Source: Aeromicrobium massiliense JC14
Lineage (GTDB): Bacteria; Actinomycetota; Actinomycetes; Propionibacteriales; Nocardioidaceae
Direction: 5' to 3'
Assembly: GCF_000312105.1 (NCBI RefSeq)
Contig: NZ_HE978636.1
Span: 335,290-399,289, forward strand
DNA: 64,000 nt
A program made the position numbers and the translations under genes. The notes under the pieces are model-generated. The model had not been told where the DNA came from, did not search any database, and worked only from the letters and a program-made list of their open reading frames with translations. Shown in pieces: positions 8,677-17,039 of the stretch. The stretch's first letter is position 1. The number at the start of each line of letters is the position of its first letter.

Positions 8677-10302
8677 TCAGGCCTTGCGGCGCGACGACGG
8701 GCGGCGGTAGGAGGGCTTGGTGACCGGCTCGCCCGCGGCGACCTGGGCGTCGCGACGCTCGGCGCCGAAGGTGGCCAGCGCGTCGGCCAGCACCTCCACC
8801 GAGGGCGACTCGGCGACGACGTCGACGCGCAGGCCGTGCTCCTCGGCGGTCTTCGCCGTGGCCGGGCCGATGCACGCGATGATCGTCGACGTGTGCGGCT
8901 TGCCGGCGATGCCGACGAGGTTGCGCACGGTCGAGGACGACGTGAACATCACCGCGTCGAACTTGCCGGTCTTGATCGCCTCACGGGTCGGCGCCGGCGG
9001 CGGCGAGGCGCGCACGGTGCGGTAGGCCGTGACGTCGTCGACCTCCCAGCCGAGCTCGACCAGGCCCGCGACGAGCGTCTCGGTCGCGATGTCGGCGCGC
9101 GGCAGGAAGACCCGGTTGATCGGGTCGAGCATCTCGTCGTACGGCGGCCAGTCCTCGAGCAGGCCGGCGGCCGACTGCTCGCCGCTGGGGATGAGGTCGG
9201 GACGGATGCCCCACTCGGCGATCGCCTGGGCGGTCTTGTCACCGACGGCGGCGATCTTCAGGCCCGAGAACGAGCGGGCGTCCAGGCCGTACTCGTCGAA
9301 CTTCTCGCGCACGGCCTTGACCGCGTTGACGCTGGTGAAGGCGACCCACTCGTAGCGGCCCTCGACCAGGCCACGGATGGCCTTGTCGACCTGCTGCGGG
9401 TTGCGCGGCGGCTCGACCGAGATGGTGGGGACCTCCTCGGAGACCGCGCCGTACATGCGCAGACGGCTCGACAGGCCCGCGGCCTGCTCCTTGGTGCGCG
9501 GCACCAGGATGCGCCAGCCGTACAGCGGCTTGGTCTCGAACCAGGACAGCACCTCGCGCATCTCGACGACCTCGCCGACCACGACGACGGCCGGGCCGGT
9601 GACGGCCTTGGCGTCGGCGGCGACGTCGGCCAGGGTCGACACGACGGTCGACTGCTCGGTCGTGGTGCCCACGCAGGTCACCGCGACCGGGGTCGTGGCC
9701 GGGCGGCCGGACTCGATCAGCGCCGCCGAGACCTCGCCGAGGCGGCCGAGCGCGTCCAGCAGGACGATCGTGTCGGCCCCCTGGTGCGCGCTGAGGTCGA
9801 TCGCGTTGTCGGCGACGTCGACGACGGCCACGCCACGCTGGGACTTGGTCGTCAGCGGCACGCCCGCGTACGTCGGCACGGCCGTGGCCGAGGAGACGCC
9901 GGGGACGACCTCGAACGCGATGCCGGCCTTGGCGCAGGCCGCGGCCTCCTCGGGCCCGGTGCCGTAGGTGAACGGGTCACCGGTGAGCAGCCGGACGACG
10001 CGCGCGCCGGTCTTGGCGTGCTTGACGACGAGCTTGGCCCGGGCCGCGTGCGGCATCGGGGCACCGTCGGCGGTGGTGCCGCCCTCGACGACCTCGGCGC
10101 CGTTGGTCACCAGGGCGGCCTGCTCGGGCGCCTCGATGATCACGACCTCGGCGGCCTCGAGCAGCTCGGCCGCACGGACCGTCAGCAGGCTGACGTCGCC
10201 GGGGCCCGCACCGACGAAGCTCACCTGGCCCTGCGGAGCAGGACGCGAGGCGGGAGCGGCGGTCGGCACCGCGGGCTCGGGCGTGGCGATGGTGCTAGTC
10301 AC
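8677..10302 (-). CDS. hemD: Fused uroporphyrinogen-III C-methyltransferase / uroporphyrinogen-III synthase
   Basis: A two-domain protein of 541 residues. Residues about 27-265 form the SUMT (CobA-type) methyltransferase domain, with [18 protein letters not shown] at its start and [13 protein letters not shown] and [20 protein letters not shown] further on. This domain makes precorrin-2 for siroheme and cobalamin. Residues about 275-520 are uroporphyrinogen-III synthase, which closes the tetrapyrrole ring with D-ring inversion. The first 25 residues are an Ala/Pro-rich extension and the C-terminal tail is basic. The start is GTG, 27 nt after hemC. The fusion is common in actinobacteria. Confidence 0.94.
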   Translation of the reverse strand: MTSTIATPEPAVPTAAPASRPAPQGQVSFVGAGPGDVSLLTVRAAELLEAAEVVIIEAPEQAALVTNGAEVVEGGTTADGAPMPHAARAKLVVKHAKTGARVVRLLTGDPFTYGTGPEEAAACAKAGIAFEVVPGVSSATAVPTYAGVPLTTKSQRGVAVVDVADNAIDLSAHQGADTIVLLDALGRLGEVSAALIESGRPATTPVAVTCVGTTTEQSTVVSTLADVAADAKAVTGPAVVVVGEVVEMREVLSWFETKPLYGWRILVPRTKEQAAGLSSRLRMYGAVSEEVPTISVEPPRNPQQVDKAIRGLVEGRYEWVAFTSVNAVKAVREKFDEYGLDARSFSGLKIAAVGDKTAQAIAEWGIRPDLIPSGEQSAAGLLEDWPPYDEMLDPINRVFLPRADIATETLVAGLVELGWEVDDVTAYRTVRASPPPAPTREAIKTGKFDAVMFTSSSTVRNLVGIAGKPHTSTIIACIGPATAKTAEEHGLRVDVVAESPSVEVLADALATFGAERRDAQVAAGEPVTKPSYRRPSSRRKA

Positions 10303-10329
10303 AGTCTTCTCTTCCTGGTCTGCCGGGTA

Positions 10330-11250
10330 TCAGGAGACGGCCACGAGCGTGGCGGCGCCTTCGGCGAGCAGCTCGGCAGCGAGCCGCTCCCCGACCTCGG
10401 CGGGATCGGCGAGCGATCCCGTCGTGGACATGCGGATGGTTCGGGCTCCGGTGAGGTCCCCGACGACGGCCCGGAGCCACAGCTCCTCGCCGTCGTCGCC
10501 GGAGACCACCTCGGCGAGTGCGCCCACGGGGGCGCTGCAGCCGGCCTCGAGCACCGCCAGCAGGCGGCGCTCGGCGGTGACGGCTGCCCGGGTGTCGGCG
10601 TGGTCGAGCTGCCCGAGCAGCTCCGCCGTCTTCTGGTCGTCGACGCGGCACTCGACCGCGAGCGCGCCCTGCCCGGGGGCGGGGAGCACCTGGATCGGGT
10701 CGAGCACCTCGGTCGCCTCGTCCTCGCGGCCCAGGCGCAGCAGCCCGGCCCGGGCGAGGACGACCGCGTCGAGGTCACCGTCGGTGACCTTGGCGATGCG
10801 CGTGTCGACGTTGCCGCGCACCCCCACGAGCTCGATGCCCAGCCCGAGCGCGGACAGCTGCGCGACCCGGCGCGGGGCGCCGGTGCCCACGCGGGAGCCG
10901 GCCGGCAGCTCGCCGAGCGTGAGTCCGTCACGGGCGACGATGACGTCGCGGACGTCCTCGCGCTCGGGGATGGCCGCCAGCGTCAGGCGCTCGTCGGGGT
11001 AGGTCGGGATGTCCTTGAGCGAGTGCACGGCGAAGTCGACCTCGCCGGAGGCGAGCACCTCGCGCAGCTCGGCGACGAAGACGCCCGCGCCACCGGCCTC
11101 GACGAGGGGCGTGCGCGTGCGGTCACCCTCGGTGGAGACCGGCACGACCTCGACGTCGACGCCGGTGACCTCGGTGAGTCGGGCGGCGAAGGCGCCGGAC
11201 TGGGCCAGCGCCAGGCGGCTCGCCCGGGTGCCCATGCGCAGGGTCGTCAC
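10330..11250 (-). CDS. hemC: Hydroxymethylbilane synthase (porphobilinogen deaminase)
   Basis: HemC polymerises four porphobilinogens into hydroxymethylbilane. The 306-residue protein begins MTTLRMGTRASRLALAQSG. The dipyrromethane cofactor cysteine is in VLEAGCSAPVGALAE. The loop HSLKDIPTYPDERL and the arginine-rich RVGTGAPRRVAQL substrate site are intact. The GTG overlaps the hemA stop (GTGA). Confidence 0.96.
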   Translation of the reverse strand: MTTLRMGTRASRLALAQSGAFAARLTEVTGVDVEVVPVSTEGDRTRTPLVEAGGAGVFVAELREVLASGEVDFAVHSLKDIPTYPDERLTLAAIPEREDVRDVIVARDGLTLGELPAGSRVGTGAPRRVAQLSALGLGIELVGVRGNVDTRIAKVTDGDLDAVVLARAGLLRLGREDEATEVLDPIQVLPAPGQGALAVECRVDDQKTAELLGQLDHADTRAAVTAERRLLAVLEAGCSAPVGALAEVVSGDDGEELWLRAVVGDLTGARTIRMSTTGSLADPAEVGERLAAELLAEGAATLVAVS

Positions 11251-12563
11251 GCGCCCTCACCCGCCTTGTCGGCCTTGTCGCCCGAGCGCTTCGTGACCGC
11301 GGCGATGGCTGCCGGGTCGAGCGCGAACAGGTCGGCCAGGGCGTCGGCGTAGGTCAGGCCGCCGTCGCCGTCGACGAGCTGCTGCACCCGGACGGTCGGG
11401 GCGTGCAGGATCTTGTCGGCGACCCGGTTGACGGTGTGCCGCACCTCGGCGAGCACCTCGTCGCTCACGTCGTTGCGGCGGGCGAAGCGCTCCATCTCGG
11501 CGCTCACGATCTCGGTGGCCATCGTGCGCAGCGCGACGACGGTCGGCGTGACGCGCGCGGCGGCCTTGGCGGCCAGGAAGGCCTCGACCTCGGCGTCGAC
11601 GATCGACCGCACCGCGGTGACGTCCTGCGCCGCGGCCGTGTCGGAGCCGCGCTCGGCGAGCAGCGCGATGTCGACGAGCGTGACGCCGGCCATGTCGGCG
11701 ACCGTGGCGTCGACGTCGCGCGGCAGCGCCATGTCGATGAGCGTCATCGGCCGTCCGTCGTGCTGGGCGCGCTCGATCCGCTCGCGGTCGAGCACCAGCC
11801 CGCTGGCGCCGGTGCACGTGATGACGACGTCGGCGTGGTGCAGCTCGTTGTCGAGCGAGCCCCAGCGCACGGCGCCGACGCCGTAGGTCTCGACGAGCTC
11901 ATAGGCGCGCTGGTACGTGCGGTTGGCGACCATGATGCGGGCGTTGCTGACGCCGGACTCGACCAGCGTCTTGACCGCCAGGCTCGACATCGTGCCCGCG
12001 CCGATGACCAGGAAACGGGTCTCGGGGTCGTGCACGACGTGGCCCGCAGCGTCCAGCGACGCGGTGACGATCGAGGGGCCGAGCAGGTCGATGCCGGTCT
12101 CGGCGTGGCCCCGCTTGCCGATGCGCAGCGCCTGCTGGAACAGCGTGTTGAGCGCCGAGCCGACCGTGGACTCGTCCTGGCCGAGCTGCAGCGCGTCGCG
12201 CACCTGGCCCAGGATCTGGCTCTCGCCGATGATCATCGAGTCCAGGCCGGCGGCCACCTCGAACAGGTGGGCCACGGCGGCGTCGTCGTAGTGGACGTAG
12301 GCGTGCCGGACGAACGCGTCACGGTCGAGGCCGGCGTGCTCGGCGAGCAGCGTCGAGACCTCCTCGACGGCGCCGTGGAAGCGCTCGGCCTCCACGTAGA
12401 CCTCGACCCGGTTGCACGTCGACACGACCGCGGCCTCGGAGACGTACGGGGTCTCCAGCGCGCGGTGCGACAGCTTGACGACGGACTCCGTGTCGAGCGA
12501 GACCCGCTCCAGCAGCTCGATCGGCGCGGTCTTGTGGGACAGCCCCACGACCAGCACGCTCAT
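11247..12563 (-). CDS. hemA: Glutamyl-tRNA reductase HemA
   Basis: First committed step of C5 heme synthesis: NADPH reduction of glutamyl-tRNA to glutamate-1-semialdehyde. The 438-residue protein starts MSVLVVGLSHKTAPIELLERV. The catalytic cysteine lies in VVSTCNRVEVYVE. The NADPH-binding loop is FLVIGAGTMSSLAVKTL, and a C-terminal helical dimerisation domain follows. The ATG overlaps the stop of the 84-bp small ORF (ATGA), whose 3' end supplies GGAGG. Heme-regulated proteolysis of HemA is known in other bacteria; nothing here shows it. Confidence 0.96.
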   Translation of the reverse strand: MSVLVVGLSHKTAPIELLERVSLDTESVVKLSHRALETPYVSEAAVVSTCNRVEVYVEAERFHGAVEEVSTLLAEHAGLDRDAFVRHAYVHYDDAAVAHLFEVAAGLDSMIIGESQILGQVRDALQLGQDESTVGSALNTLFQQALRIGKRGHAETGIDLLGPSIVTASLDAAGHVVHDPETRFLVIGAGTMSSLAVKTLVESGVSNARIMVANRTYQRAYELVETYGVGAVRWGSLDNELHHADVVITCTGASGLVLDRERIERAQHDGRPMTLIDMALPRDVDATVADMAGVTLVDIALLAERGSDTAAAQDVTAVRSIVDAEVEAFLAAKAAARVTPTVVALRTMATEIVSAEMERFARRNDVSDEVLAEVRHTVNRVADKILHAPTVRVQQLVDGDGGLTYADALADLFALDPAAIAAVTKRSGDKADKAGEGA

Positions 12564-12643
12564 CGGCGCACCTCCGTGAAGATCGAACGGTACGGACGTC
12601 CGCCGATGACAGCGCTGATCGTTCGCTCGCTGCGCTCGCTCAT
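12560..12643 (-). CDS. 27-residue small ORF bridging rex and hemA (copy B of a repeated cassette)
   Basis: This 84-bp frame exactly fills the gap between rex and hemA. Its ATG overlaps the rex stop (ATGA) and its TGA overlaps the hemA ATG (ATGA). The peptide carries SERSERT near the start and RPYRSIFTEVRR at the end, as does copy A at 2145-2228. The TTCACGGAGG stretch near its 3' end puts a strong Shine-Dalgarno about 7 nt before hemA. The central eight codons differ most from copy A while the ends are kept, which looks more like a copied element than two independent genes. Confidence 0.5.
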   Translation of the reverse strand: MSERSERTISAVIGGRPYRSIFTEVRR

Positions 12644-13335
12644 ACCTGCACCTCCAGCACGGGGTCGAGGGACGAGCCGGCCTTGCGCTGCTCGTGGTAC
12701 GCCAGGATCTGCAGCTCGATCGACAGGTCGACCTTGCGCACGTCGACGTTGTCCGGGACGTCGAGCACGACCGGCGCGAAGTTGAGGATGCTCGTGACGC
12801 CGGCGGCGACCAGCGCGTCGGCCACGTCCTGGGCGGCCTCGGCCGGCGTCGCGATGATGCCGATCGAGATGCCGCGCTCGGCCACGACGGCGGGCAGGTC
12901 GGCCATGGCGCTGACGGTCAGGCCGGCGACCGTGGTGCCCACGCGGGCCGGGTCGGCGTCCACGAGCGCGGCGACGTGGATGCCGCGCGGCGTGAAGCCC
13001 TGGTAGTTCGACAGCGCCTGGCCCAGGTTGCCGACGCCGACGAGCACGACGGCCCACTCCTGGGTCTGGCCGATCTCGCGGGCGATCTGGTAGCGCAGGT
13101 ACTCGACCTCGTAGCCGACGCCGCGGGTGCCGTAGGAGCCCAGGTACGACAGGTCCTTGCGCAGCTTCGCGGGGTTGACCCCGGCCGCGGACGAGAGGTC
13201 CTGCGACGAGCAGGTGGCGACGCCCTGGTCGGAGAGCTCGGTGAGGGCACGCAGGTACAGCGGGAGCCGAGCGACCGTCGCGTCGGGGACGCCGCGGTCG
13301 GACGCACCTCCGCGGGGGGTTCTCAAGACTGTCAC
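12640..13335 (-). CDS. rex: Redox-sensing transcriptional repressor Rex
   Basis: Rex senses the NADH/NAD+ ratio and represses respiratory and heme genes when NADH is high. The protein (231 residues from the GTG at 13335) has an N-terminal winged helix (DATVARLPLYLRALTELSDQGVATCSSQDL...AGVNPAKLRKDLSYLGSYGTRGVGY). A Rossmann domain follows with VVLVGVGNLGQALSNY, then a C-terminal swap helix VDLSIELQILAYHEQRKAG. I prefer the GTG at 13335 because GGAGCAGGAG precedes it; a TTG at 13359 would add eight residues. It leads the hemACDB operon, as in Streptomyces coelicolor, and has its own operator upstream. Confidence 0.93.
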   Translation of the reverse strand: MTVLRTPRGGASDRGVPDATVARLPLYLRALTELSDQGVATCSSQDLSSAAGVNPAKLRKDLSYLGSYGTRGVGYEVEYLRYQIAREIGQTQEWAVVLVGVGNLGQALSNYQGFTPRGIHVAALVDADPARVGTTVAGLTVSAMADLPAVVAERGISIGIIATPAEAAQDVADALVAAGVTSILNFAPVVLDVPDNVDVRKVDLSIELQILAYHEQRKAGSSLDPVLEVQV

Positions 13336-13410
13336 GCTGCTCCTGCTCCGCCTGGTCAAGGGGGGCGGCCCGGGGATCGTCCGGGTCGGACCGGCGGTGT
13401 GCCGAGGTCC

Positions 13411-13439
13411 AGTTTAAGAGCTTGTGAACGCGGGAACAA
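13411..13439 (-). promoter_or_regulatory. Promoter of the rex-hem operon with overlapping Rex operator
   Basis: On the minus strand TTGTTC (13439-13434) and TAAACT (13416-13411) are spaced by 17 nt as -35 and -10. On the plus strand 13422-13439 reads TTGTGAACGCGGGAACAA. Against the Rex consensus TTGTGAA-N4-TTCACAA the left half is perfect and the right half matches four of seven. The operator covers the -35 and spacer, so Rex bound here should block its own operon. Confidence 0.7.
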
Positions 13440-13467
13440 AATTGACGGATCCCGCCGAGCAGCCTAC

Positions 13468-13707
13468 TCAGGCGCGCAGGGCGGCCTGCAGGCGGGCGGG
13501 GTCGACCCGCCAGAAGTCGTGCTGACGGCCGTCGACGAACGTCACGGGGATGTGCTCGCCGTGCTCGGCCATGAGGCGAGCGTCACCGGTGATGTCGACC
13601 ACCTCGTAGCCGTCGCCGGTCTCGGCGCACACCGCGGCGATCGTCTCCTCGGCCAGCTCGCACAGGTGGCAGCCGGGCTTGCCGTACATGAGGACGCGCG
13701 CCGTCAC
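13468..13707 (-). CDS. Glutaredoxin family protein
   Basis: A small thioredoxin-fold protein of 79 residues with the redox motif in YGKPGCHLCELAEE near residue 13 and the cis-proline in HIPVTFVDG. The partner is unknown; in mycothiol-producing bacteria such proteins may accept electrons from mycothiol or thioredoxin reductase (inference). A glutaredoxin-like gene sits next to hemA in M. tuberculosis too (Rv0508, from memory). The GTG overlaps the stop of the adenylate-forming enzyme (GTGA). Confidence 0.8.
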   Translation of the reverse strand: MTARVLMYGKPGCHLCELAEETIAAVCAETGDGYEVVDITGDARLMAEHGEHIPVTFVDGRQHDFWRVDPARLQAALRA

Positions 13708-15257
13708 GAGGCGTCACCGCTCGTCTCCTGACGGGCGAGGCTGCGCAGGCGGGCCTTGAGCACCTTGCCGTCCGGGCCGGTCGGCAGCTCGTCGACGACC
13801 AGCACCCGCGCCGGGTGCTTGAACCGGGCGAGGTTCTGCTCGCAGTGAGCCGCGACCCGCTGAGCCAGGCCGTCCGCGGCACCGGTCCTGGGCACGACGA
13901 ACACGACGACCGCCTCGGTCGTGCGCGCGTCGGGCACGCCGACGACGGCGGCCTGGGCGACACCGTCGACCTCGGCGGCGACGATCTCGACCTCCACCGG
14001 GTAGACGCTGAAGCCGGAGACCATGACGACCTCGCGGACGCGGTCCAGCACGGTGAGCCGGCCGTCGGCGTCGAGCATCCCGACGTCGCCGGTGCGGAGC
14101 CAGCCGTCGGCGTCCGGGCCGTCGGCGCCGTCGGGCCAGTAGCCGGTGAAGAGGTTGTCCCCGCGGACGCGGATCTCGCCGGGGTCGTCCGGTCCGGCGT
14201 CCTGGCCGGTCACGTCGACGACCCTGAGCTCGACTCCGGGCAGCGCGGGTCCGGCGTCACCGGGACGCGGCGTCGCGGGCTGCTCCCCGGTGACGGCGGT
14301 GAGCACCGGCCCGGCCTCGGTCAGGCCGTAGCCCAGCCCGACAGGGTGACCGCTCGCGCGGACGAACTCCTCGGCGACCTCGGGGTCGAGCAGGGCTCCG
14401 CCGCACATGACGGTGCGCACGGTCGCGAGCGACTCGCGCAGCTGCGGACGTCCGGACCAGTCGGCCACCAGCCGCGGCGAGAGCGGCACGAGCGTCACGC
14501 CCTGCTCGCGCACCGCCTCCAAGGCGCGCGCGGGGTCGGCGTGGTCGACGAGCACGCAGCGCGTCCCCTGACGCAGCGCCTGTCCGAGCACGGCGTTCAG
14601 CGCGTAGACGTGGAACAGCGGCAGGACGACCAGGCAGGTGTCGCCGTGGGTCATCACCGGCGGCTCGATCGCGGCCACCTGCTCGAGGTTGGCCACGAGG
14701 GCGCGGTGCGGCAGCATCGCCAGGCGCGGACGGCCGGTGCTGCCACCGGTCGCGAGCAGCACGGCGAGCATCTCGGGGTCGCGCGGCGCGACGGGAGCGG
14801 GACCGTCGGCGGTGCGCAGCGAGTCCCAGGACGTCTCGCCGCGCCGGGCCCGGGCGCCGACGACCACGAGGCCGCACTCGCGCTCGAGCTCGCGGTCGCG
14901 GGAGAGGGCGTCGCGCGCGGTGCGCAGCGCGGTGTCGTCGGCGACCACGAGGGACGCCGAGGAGTCGGCTAGCGCCTGCCGCAGGACCGCCGCCTCGGCG
15001 CGAGGCGCCAGCGGCACGGCCACCATGCCGACGCGCAGGACGGCCAGGTAGGCGGCGACGAGCTCGATCCGGTTCGTCATGGCCAGGGCGACGCGCTGGC
15101 CGGCGACGAGGCCGCGGGCACCGAGACCACGCGCGACCTCGTCGACGAGCGCGTCGAGCTCGGCCCACGTCAGGCGCTCGTCCGCATGCACCATCGCGAC
15201 GTCGTCGGGCCAGGCGCGGGAGGCCTCCCGGAGGTGGTCGCTGACGTTCACGGGCAC
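13704..15257 (-). CDS. AMP-dependent synthetase/ligase (acyl-CoA synthetase-like)
   Basis: An adenylate-forming enzyme of about 517 residues that should activate a carboxylic acid as acyl-AMP and pass it to CoA or another thiol. The P-loop-like motif is LLATGGSTGRPRLAMLPHRA, in which the usual lysine after proline is arginine. Later motifs are YGLTEAGPV, DGWLRTGDVGMLDADGRL and the C-terminal catalytic lysine in LPTGPDGKVLKARLRSLA. The substrate cannot be read from sequence. Two GTG codons at 15257 and 15251 are equally possible starts; no clear ribosome binding site decides. Its stop overlaps the glutaredoxin start. Confidence 0.8.
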   Translation of the reverse strand: MPVNVSDHLREASRAWPDDVAMVHADERLTWAELDALVDEVARGLGARGLVAGQRVALAMTNRIELVAAYLAVLRVGMVAVPLAPRAEAAVLRQALADSSASLVVADDTALRTARDALSRDRELERECGLVVVGARARRGETSWDSLRTADGPAPVAPRDPEMLAVLLATGGSTGRPRLAMLPHRALVANLEQVAAIEPPVMTHGDTCLVVLPLFHVYALNAVLGQALRQGTRCVLVDHADPARALEAVREQGVTLVPLSPRLVADWSGRPQLRESLATVRTVMCGGALLDPEVAEEFVRASGHPVGLGYGLTEAGPVLTAVTGEQPATPRPGDAGPALPGVELRVVDVTGQDAGPDDPGEIRVRGDNLFTGYWPDGADGPDADGWLRTGDVGMLDADGRLTVLDRVREVVMVSGFSVYPVEVEIVAAEVDGVAQAAVVGVPDARTTEAVVVFVVPRTGAADGLAQRVAAHCEQNLARFKHPARVLVVDELPTGPDGKVLKARLRSLARQETSGDAS

Positions 15258-15296
15258 GCCGCCAGTGTTCCACAGCCGCTGAGCCGGACCCCCCGG

Positions 15297-15302
15297 TACG
15301 GT
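15297..15302 (+). promoter_or_regulatory. Leaderless -10 element of the HAD phosphatase gene
   Basis: TACGGT lies 7 nt before the ATG at 15310. No ribosome binding site is present, so transcription probably begins at or next to the start codon. Confidence 0.5.
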
Positions 15303-15309
15303 CGTCGCC

Positions 15310-16200
15310 ATGGGGCGTGAACCTGCGGCACCGCGCGACCTGCGCGCCCGGTCCGTGCTGGCCGGGTCCGCGTCCGCGGCCGCCGCCGAGGTCGAGGCCG
15401 CGCTCGCCCCGGCCGACCCCACCGCAGCCGCCTTCTTCGACGTCGACAACACCCTCATGCAGGGCGCGTCGATCTACCACCTCGCCCGCGGCCTGCACGA
15501 GCGCGACCTGTTCACCACGCGGCAGATCGTCAGCGCGGCCTGGCAGCAGACCTGGTTCCGCGTCGCCGGCTCCGAGGACCCTGACCACGTGGCCCAGGCG
15601 CGTGCCTCCGCGCTCGCGTTCATCACCGGCCACCGCGCCACCGAGCTGGAGCAGATCGTCGAGGACGTCTTCGACGAGCACATGGCGCACCGCATCTGGC
15701 CGGGCACCCGCGCCCTCGCGCAACAGCACCTCGACCACGGCCAACGGGTCTGGCTGGTCACGGCGGCGCCGGTCGAGATCGCCCGGGTCGTGGCCGCACG
15801 GCTCGGCCTGACCGGCGCGCTGGGCACCGTGGCCGAGCAGCGCGACGGCGTCTACACCGGCCGGCTCGTCGGCGAGATGCTGCACGGCGAGAGCAAGGCC
15901 GCGGCGATCCGCGAGCTGGCGCGCACCGAGGGGCTCGACCTCGCGCGCTGCTCGGCGTACTCGGACTCGTCCAACGACCTGCCCATGCTGTCGCTCGTCG
16001 GGCAGCCGTGCGCCATCAACCCCGACCGGCGCCTGCGTCGGCACGCACGGGCCCACGGGTGGCTCGTCCGCGACTACCGCACGGGCCGCAAGCTGGCCGG
16101 CACCGGCGTCAAGGTCGCGCTGGTCGGCGCCGCGGGTGGAGCGGCCTACCGGCTGGTCCGTGACCGGGTGCGGTCGAACCAGCGTCCGGGCGCTTCCTGA
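15310..16200 (+). CDS. HAD-IB family phosphatase (SerB1-like)
   Basis: A 296-residue phosphatase of the HAD superfamily, subclass IB, which includes phosphoserine phosphatases. The nucleophile motif is FFDVDNTLMQGASIYHLARGL near residue 39. Motif II is in VWLVTAAPVEIA, the lysine in GESKAAAIRELA and motif III in AYSDSSNDLPMLSLVGQPCAIN. A hydrophobic C-terminal stretch (GVKVALVGAAGGAAYRLV) may anchor it to the membrane. It corresponds by position to M. tuberculosis Rv0505c (SerB1), whose substrate is also uncertain. Phosphoserine hydrolysis is possible but unproven. Confidence 0.82.
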   Translation: MGREPAAPRDLRARSVLAGSASAAAAEVEAALAPADPTAAAFFDVDNTLMQGASIYHLARGLHERDLFTTRQIVSAAWQQTWFRVAGSEDPDHVAQARASALAFITGHRATELEQIVEDVFDEHMAHRIWPGTRALAQQHLDHGQRVWLVTAAPVEIARVVAARLGLTGALGTVAEQRDGVYTGRLVGEMLHGESKAAAIRELARTEGLDLARCSAYSDSSNDLPMLSLVGQPCAINPDRRLRRHARAHGWLVRDYRTGRKLAGTGVKVALVGAAGGAAYRLVRDRVRSNQRPGAS

Positions 16201-16240
16201 CCCGTACACTGGAACGCGGTCCGAGGGGGAGGGAACGCCC

Positions 16241-16942
16241 GTGAGTGGGTCCGCGCTGCGCTGGGCGCTCGCGCTCGCAGCACAGCTGCCGCGCGACGCC
16301 GTGCTGGCGCCTGCCCTGGTGGCCATGGCCACCGGCCCCGCGGCGCCTGCGCCCGAGGGTGGCGGCACCGCCGCTCCCCCGGACGCCGATCCCGAGCGCG
16401 ACCGGCTGCGGGCGCTCGTCGACCTCGCCACCGGCGGTGACGCCGAGGCGTTCGGCCAGCTCTACGACCACTACTCCCCCGGGGTCTACCGCTTCGTGCT
16501 CTACCGCGTCGGCTCGCGCGCGCTCGCCGAGGACCTCACCAGCGAGACGTTCATGCGCGCCCTGCGCTCGATCCAGAAGTTCACCTGGCAGGGCAAGGAC
16601 TTCGGGGCGTGGCTCACCACGATCGCGCGCAACCTGGTCACCGACCACTTCAAGTCCGGCCGCTCCCGCCTGGAGATCGTCTCCGACGACGTCCCGGACC
16701 GACGCTCGGTGCTGGCCCAGCCGGAGACGGACGTCCTGGCGCACCTGACCAACGAGGCGCTCTACGCCGCGGTCGCGCGGCTCAGCGACGAGCAGCGCGA
16801 CTGCATCCTCATGCGCTTCATCCAGGGCCTGTCGATCGCCGAGACGGCGGCCGCGCTCGACCGCTCCGAGGGCGCCATCAAGCAGCTGCAGCTGCGCGCC
16901 GTCCGCGCCCTGGCGAAGCTCATCGACCCGGAGGTGCGGTGA
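16241..16942 (+). CDS. ECF sigma factor, BldN-like
   Basis: An extracytoplasmic-function sigma factor of 233 residues with an N-terminal extension of about 60 residues rich in Ala/Pro. Region 2 covers about 62-132 (AFGQLYDHYSPGVYRFVLYRVGSRALAEDLTSETFMRAL). Region 4 covers about 165-230, ending RSEGAIKQLQLRAVRALAKLI. The GTG at 16241 follows GGGGGAGGGA by about 6 nt. The in-frame ATG at 16136 would put 35 residues inside the HAD gene. Streptomyces BldN is likewise made with an N-terminal extension. A BldN-type promoter immediately downstream serves the next gene, supporting the name. Confidence 0.82.
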   Translation: MSGSALRWALALAAQLPRDAVLAPALVAMATGPAAPAPEGGGTAAPPDADPERDRLRALVDLATGGDAEAFGQLYDHYSPGVYRFVLYRVGSRALAEDLTSETFMRALRSIQKFTWQGKDFGAWLTTIARNLVTDHFKSGRSRLEIVSDDVPDRRSVLAQPETDVLAHLTNEALYAAVARLSDEQRDCILMRFIQGLSIAETAAALDRSEGAIKQLQLRAVRALAKLIDPEVR

Positions 16943-16956
16943 TGTGCGACACGCCG

Positions 16957-16985
16957 CGTAACCAGGGCACCCCTCGCGTCGTTGA
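16957..16985 (+). promoter_or_regulatory. BldN-type ECF promoter upstream of the anti-sigma-like gene
   Basis: CGTAAC at 16957-16962 and CGTTGA at 16980-16985, both exact matches to the Streptomyces BldN consensus as I remember it, with a 17-nt spacer. It lies between the sigma factor stop and the next gene, so the sigma factor probably drives its own antagonist. A 7-bp hairpin (16995-17011) follows in the leader. Confidence 0.65.
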
Positions 16986-17039
16986 GCCCCCTGAGACGCC
17001 ACGATGGCGTCCGTCACCTGCGCACCGAGAGAACCGCCG

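Noticed and set aside
8482..11352. A 956-codon open frame on the plus strand opposite hemB, hemD and hemC
   Set aside because: Its amino-acid content (mostly Gly, Ala, Arg, Asp, Val) is that of a shadow frame in GC-rich DNA; the minus-strand genes are unambiguous. Similar long antisense frames elsewhere were treated the same way.
13336..13359. TTG start of rex at 13359
   Set aside because: The good ribosome binding site GGAGCAGGAG lies between this TTG and the GTG at 13335, so the GTG is more likely.
16136..16240. Longer sigma factor beginning at the ATG inside the HAD phosphatase gene
   Set aside because: No ribosome binding site there, whereas GGGGGAGGGA lies directly before the GTG at 16241.
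16995..17011. 7-bp hairpin in the leader of the anti-sigma-like gene
   Set aside because: Too short and without a T-run to call a terminator; noted only as part of the leader.
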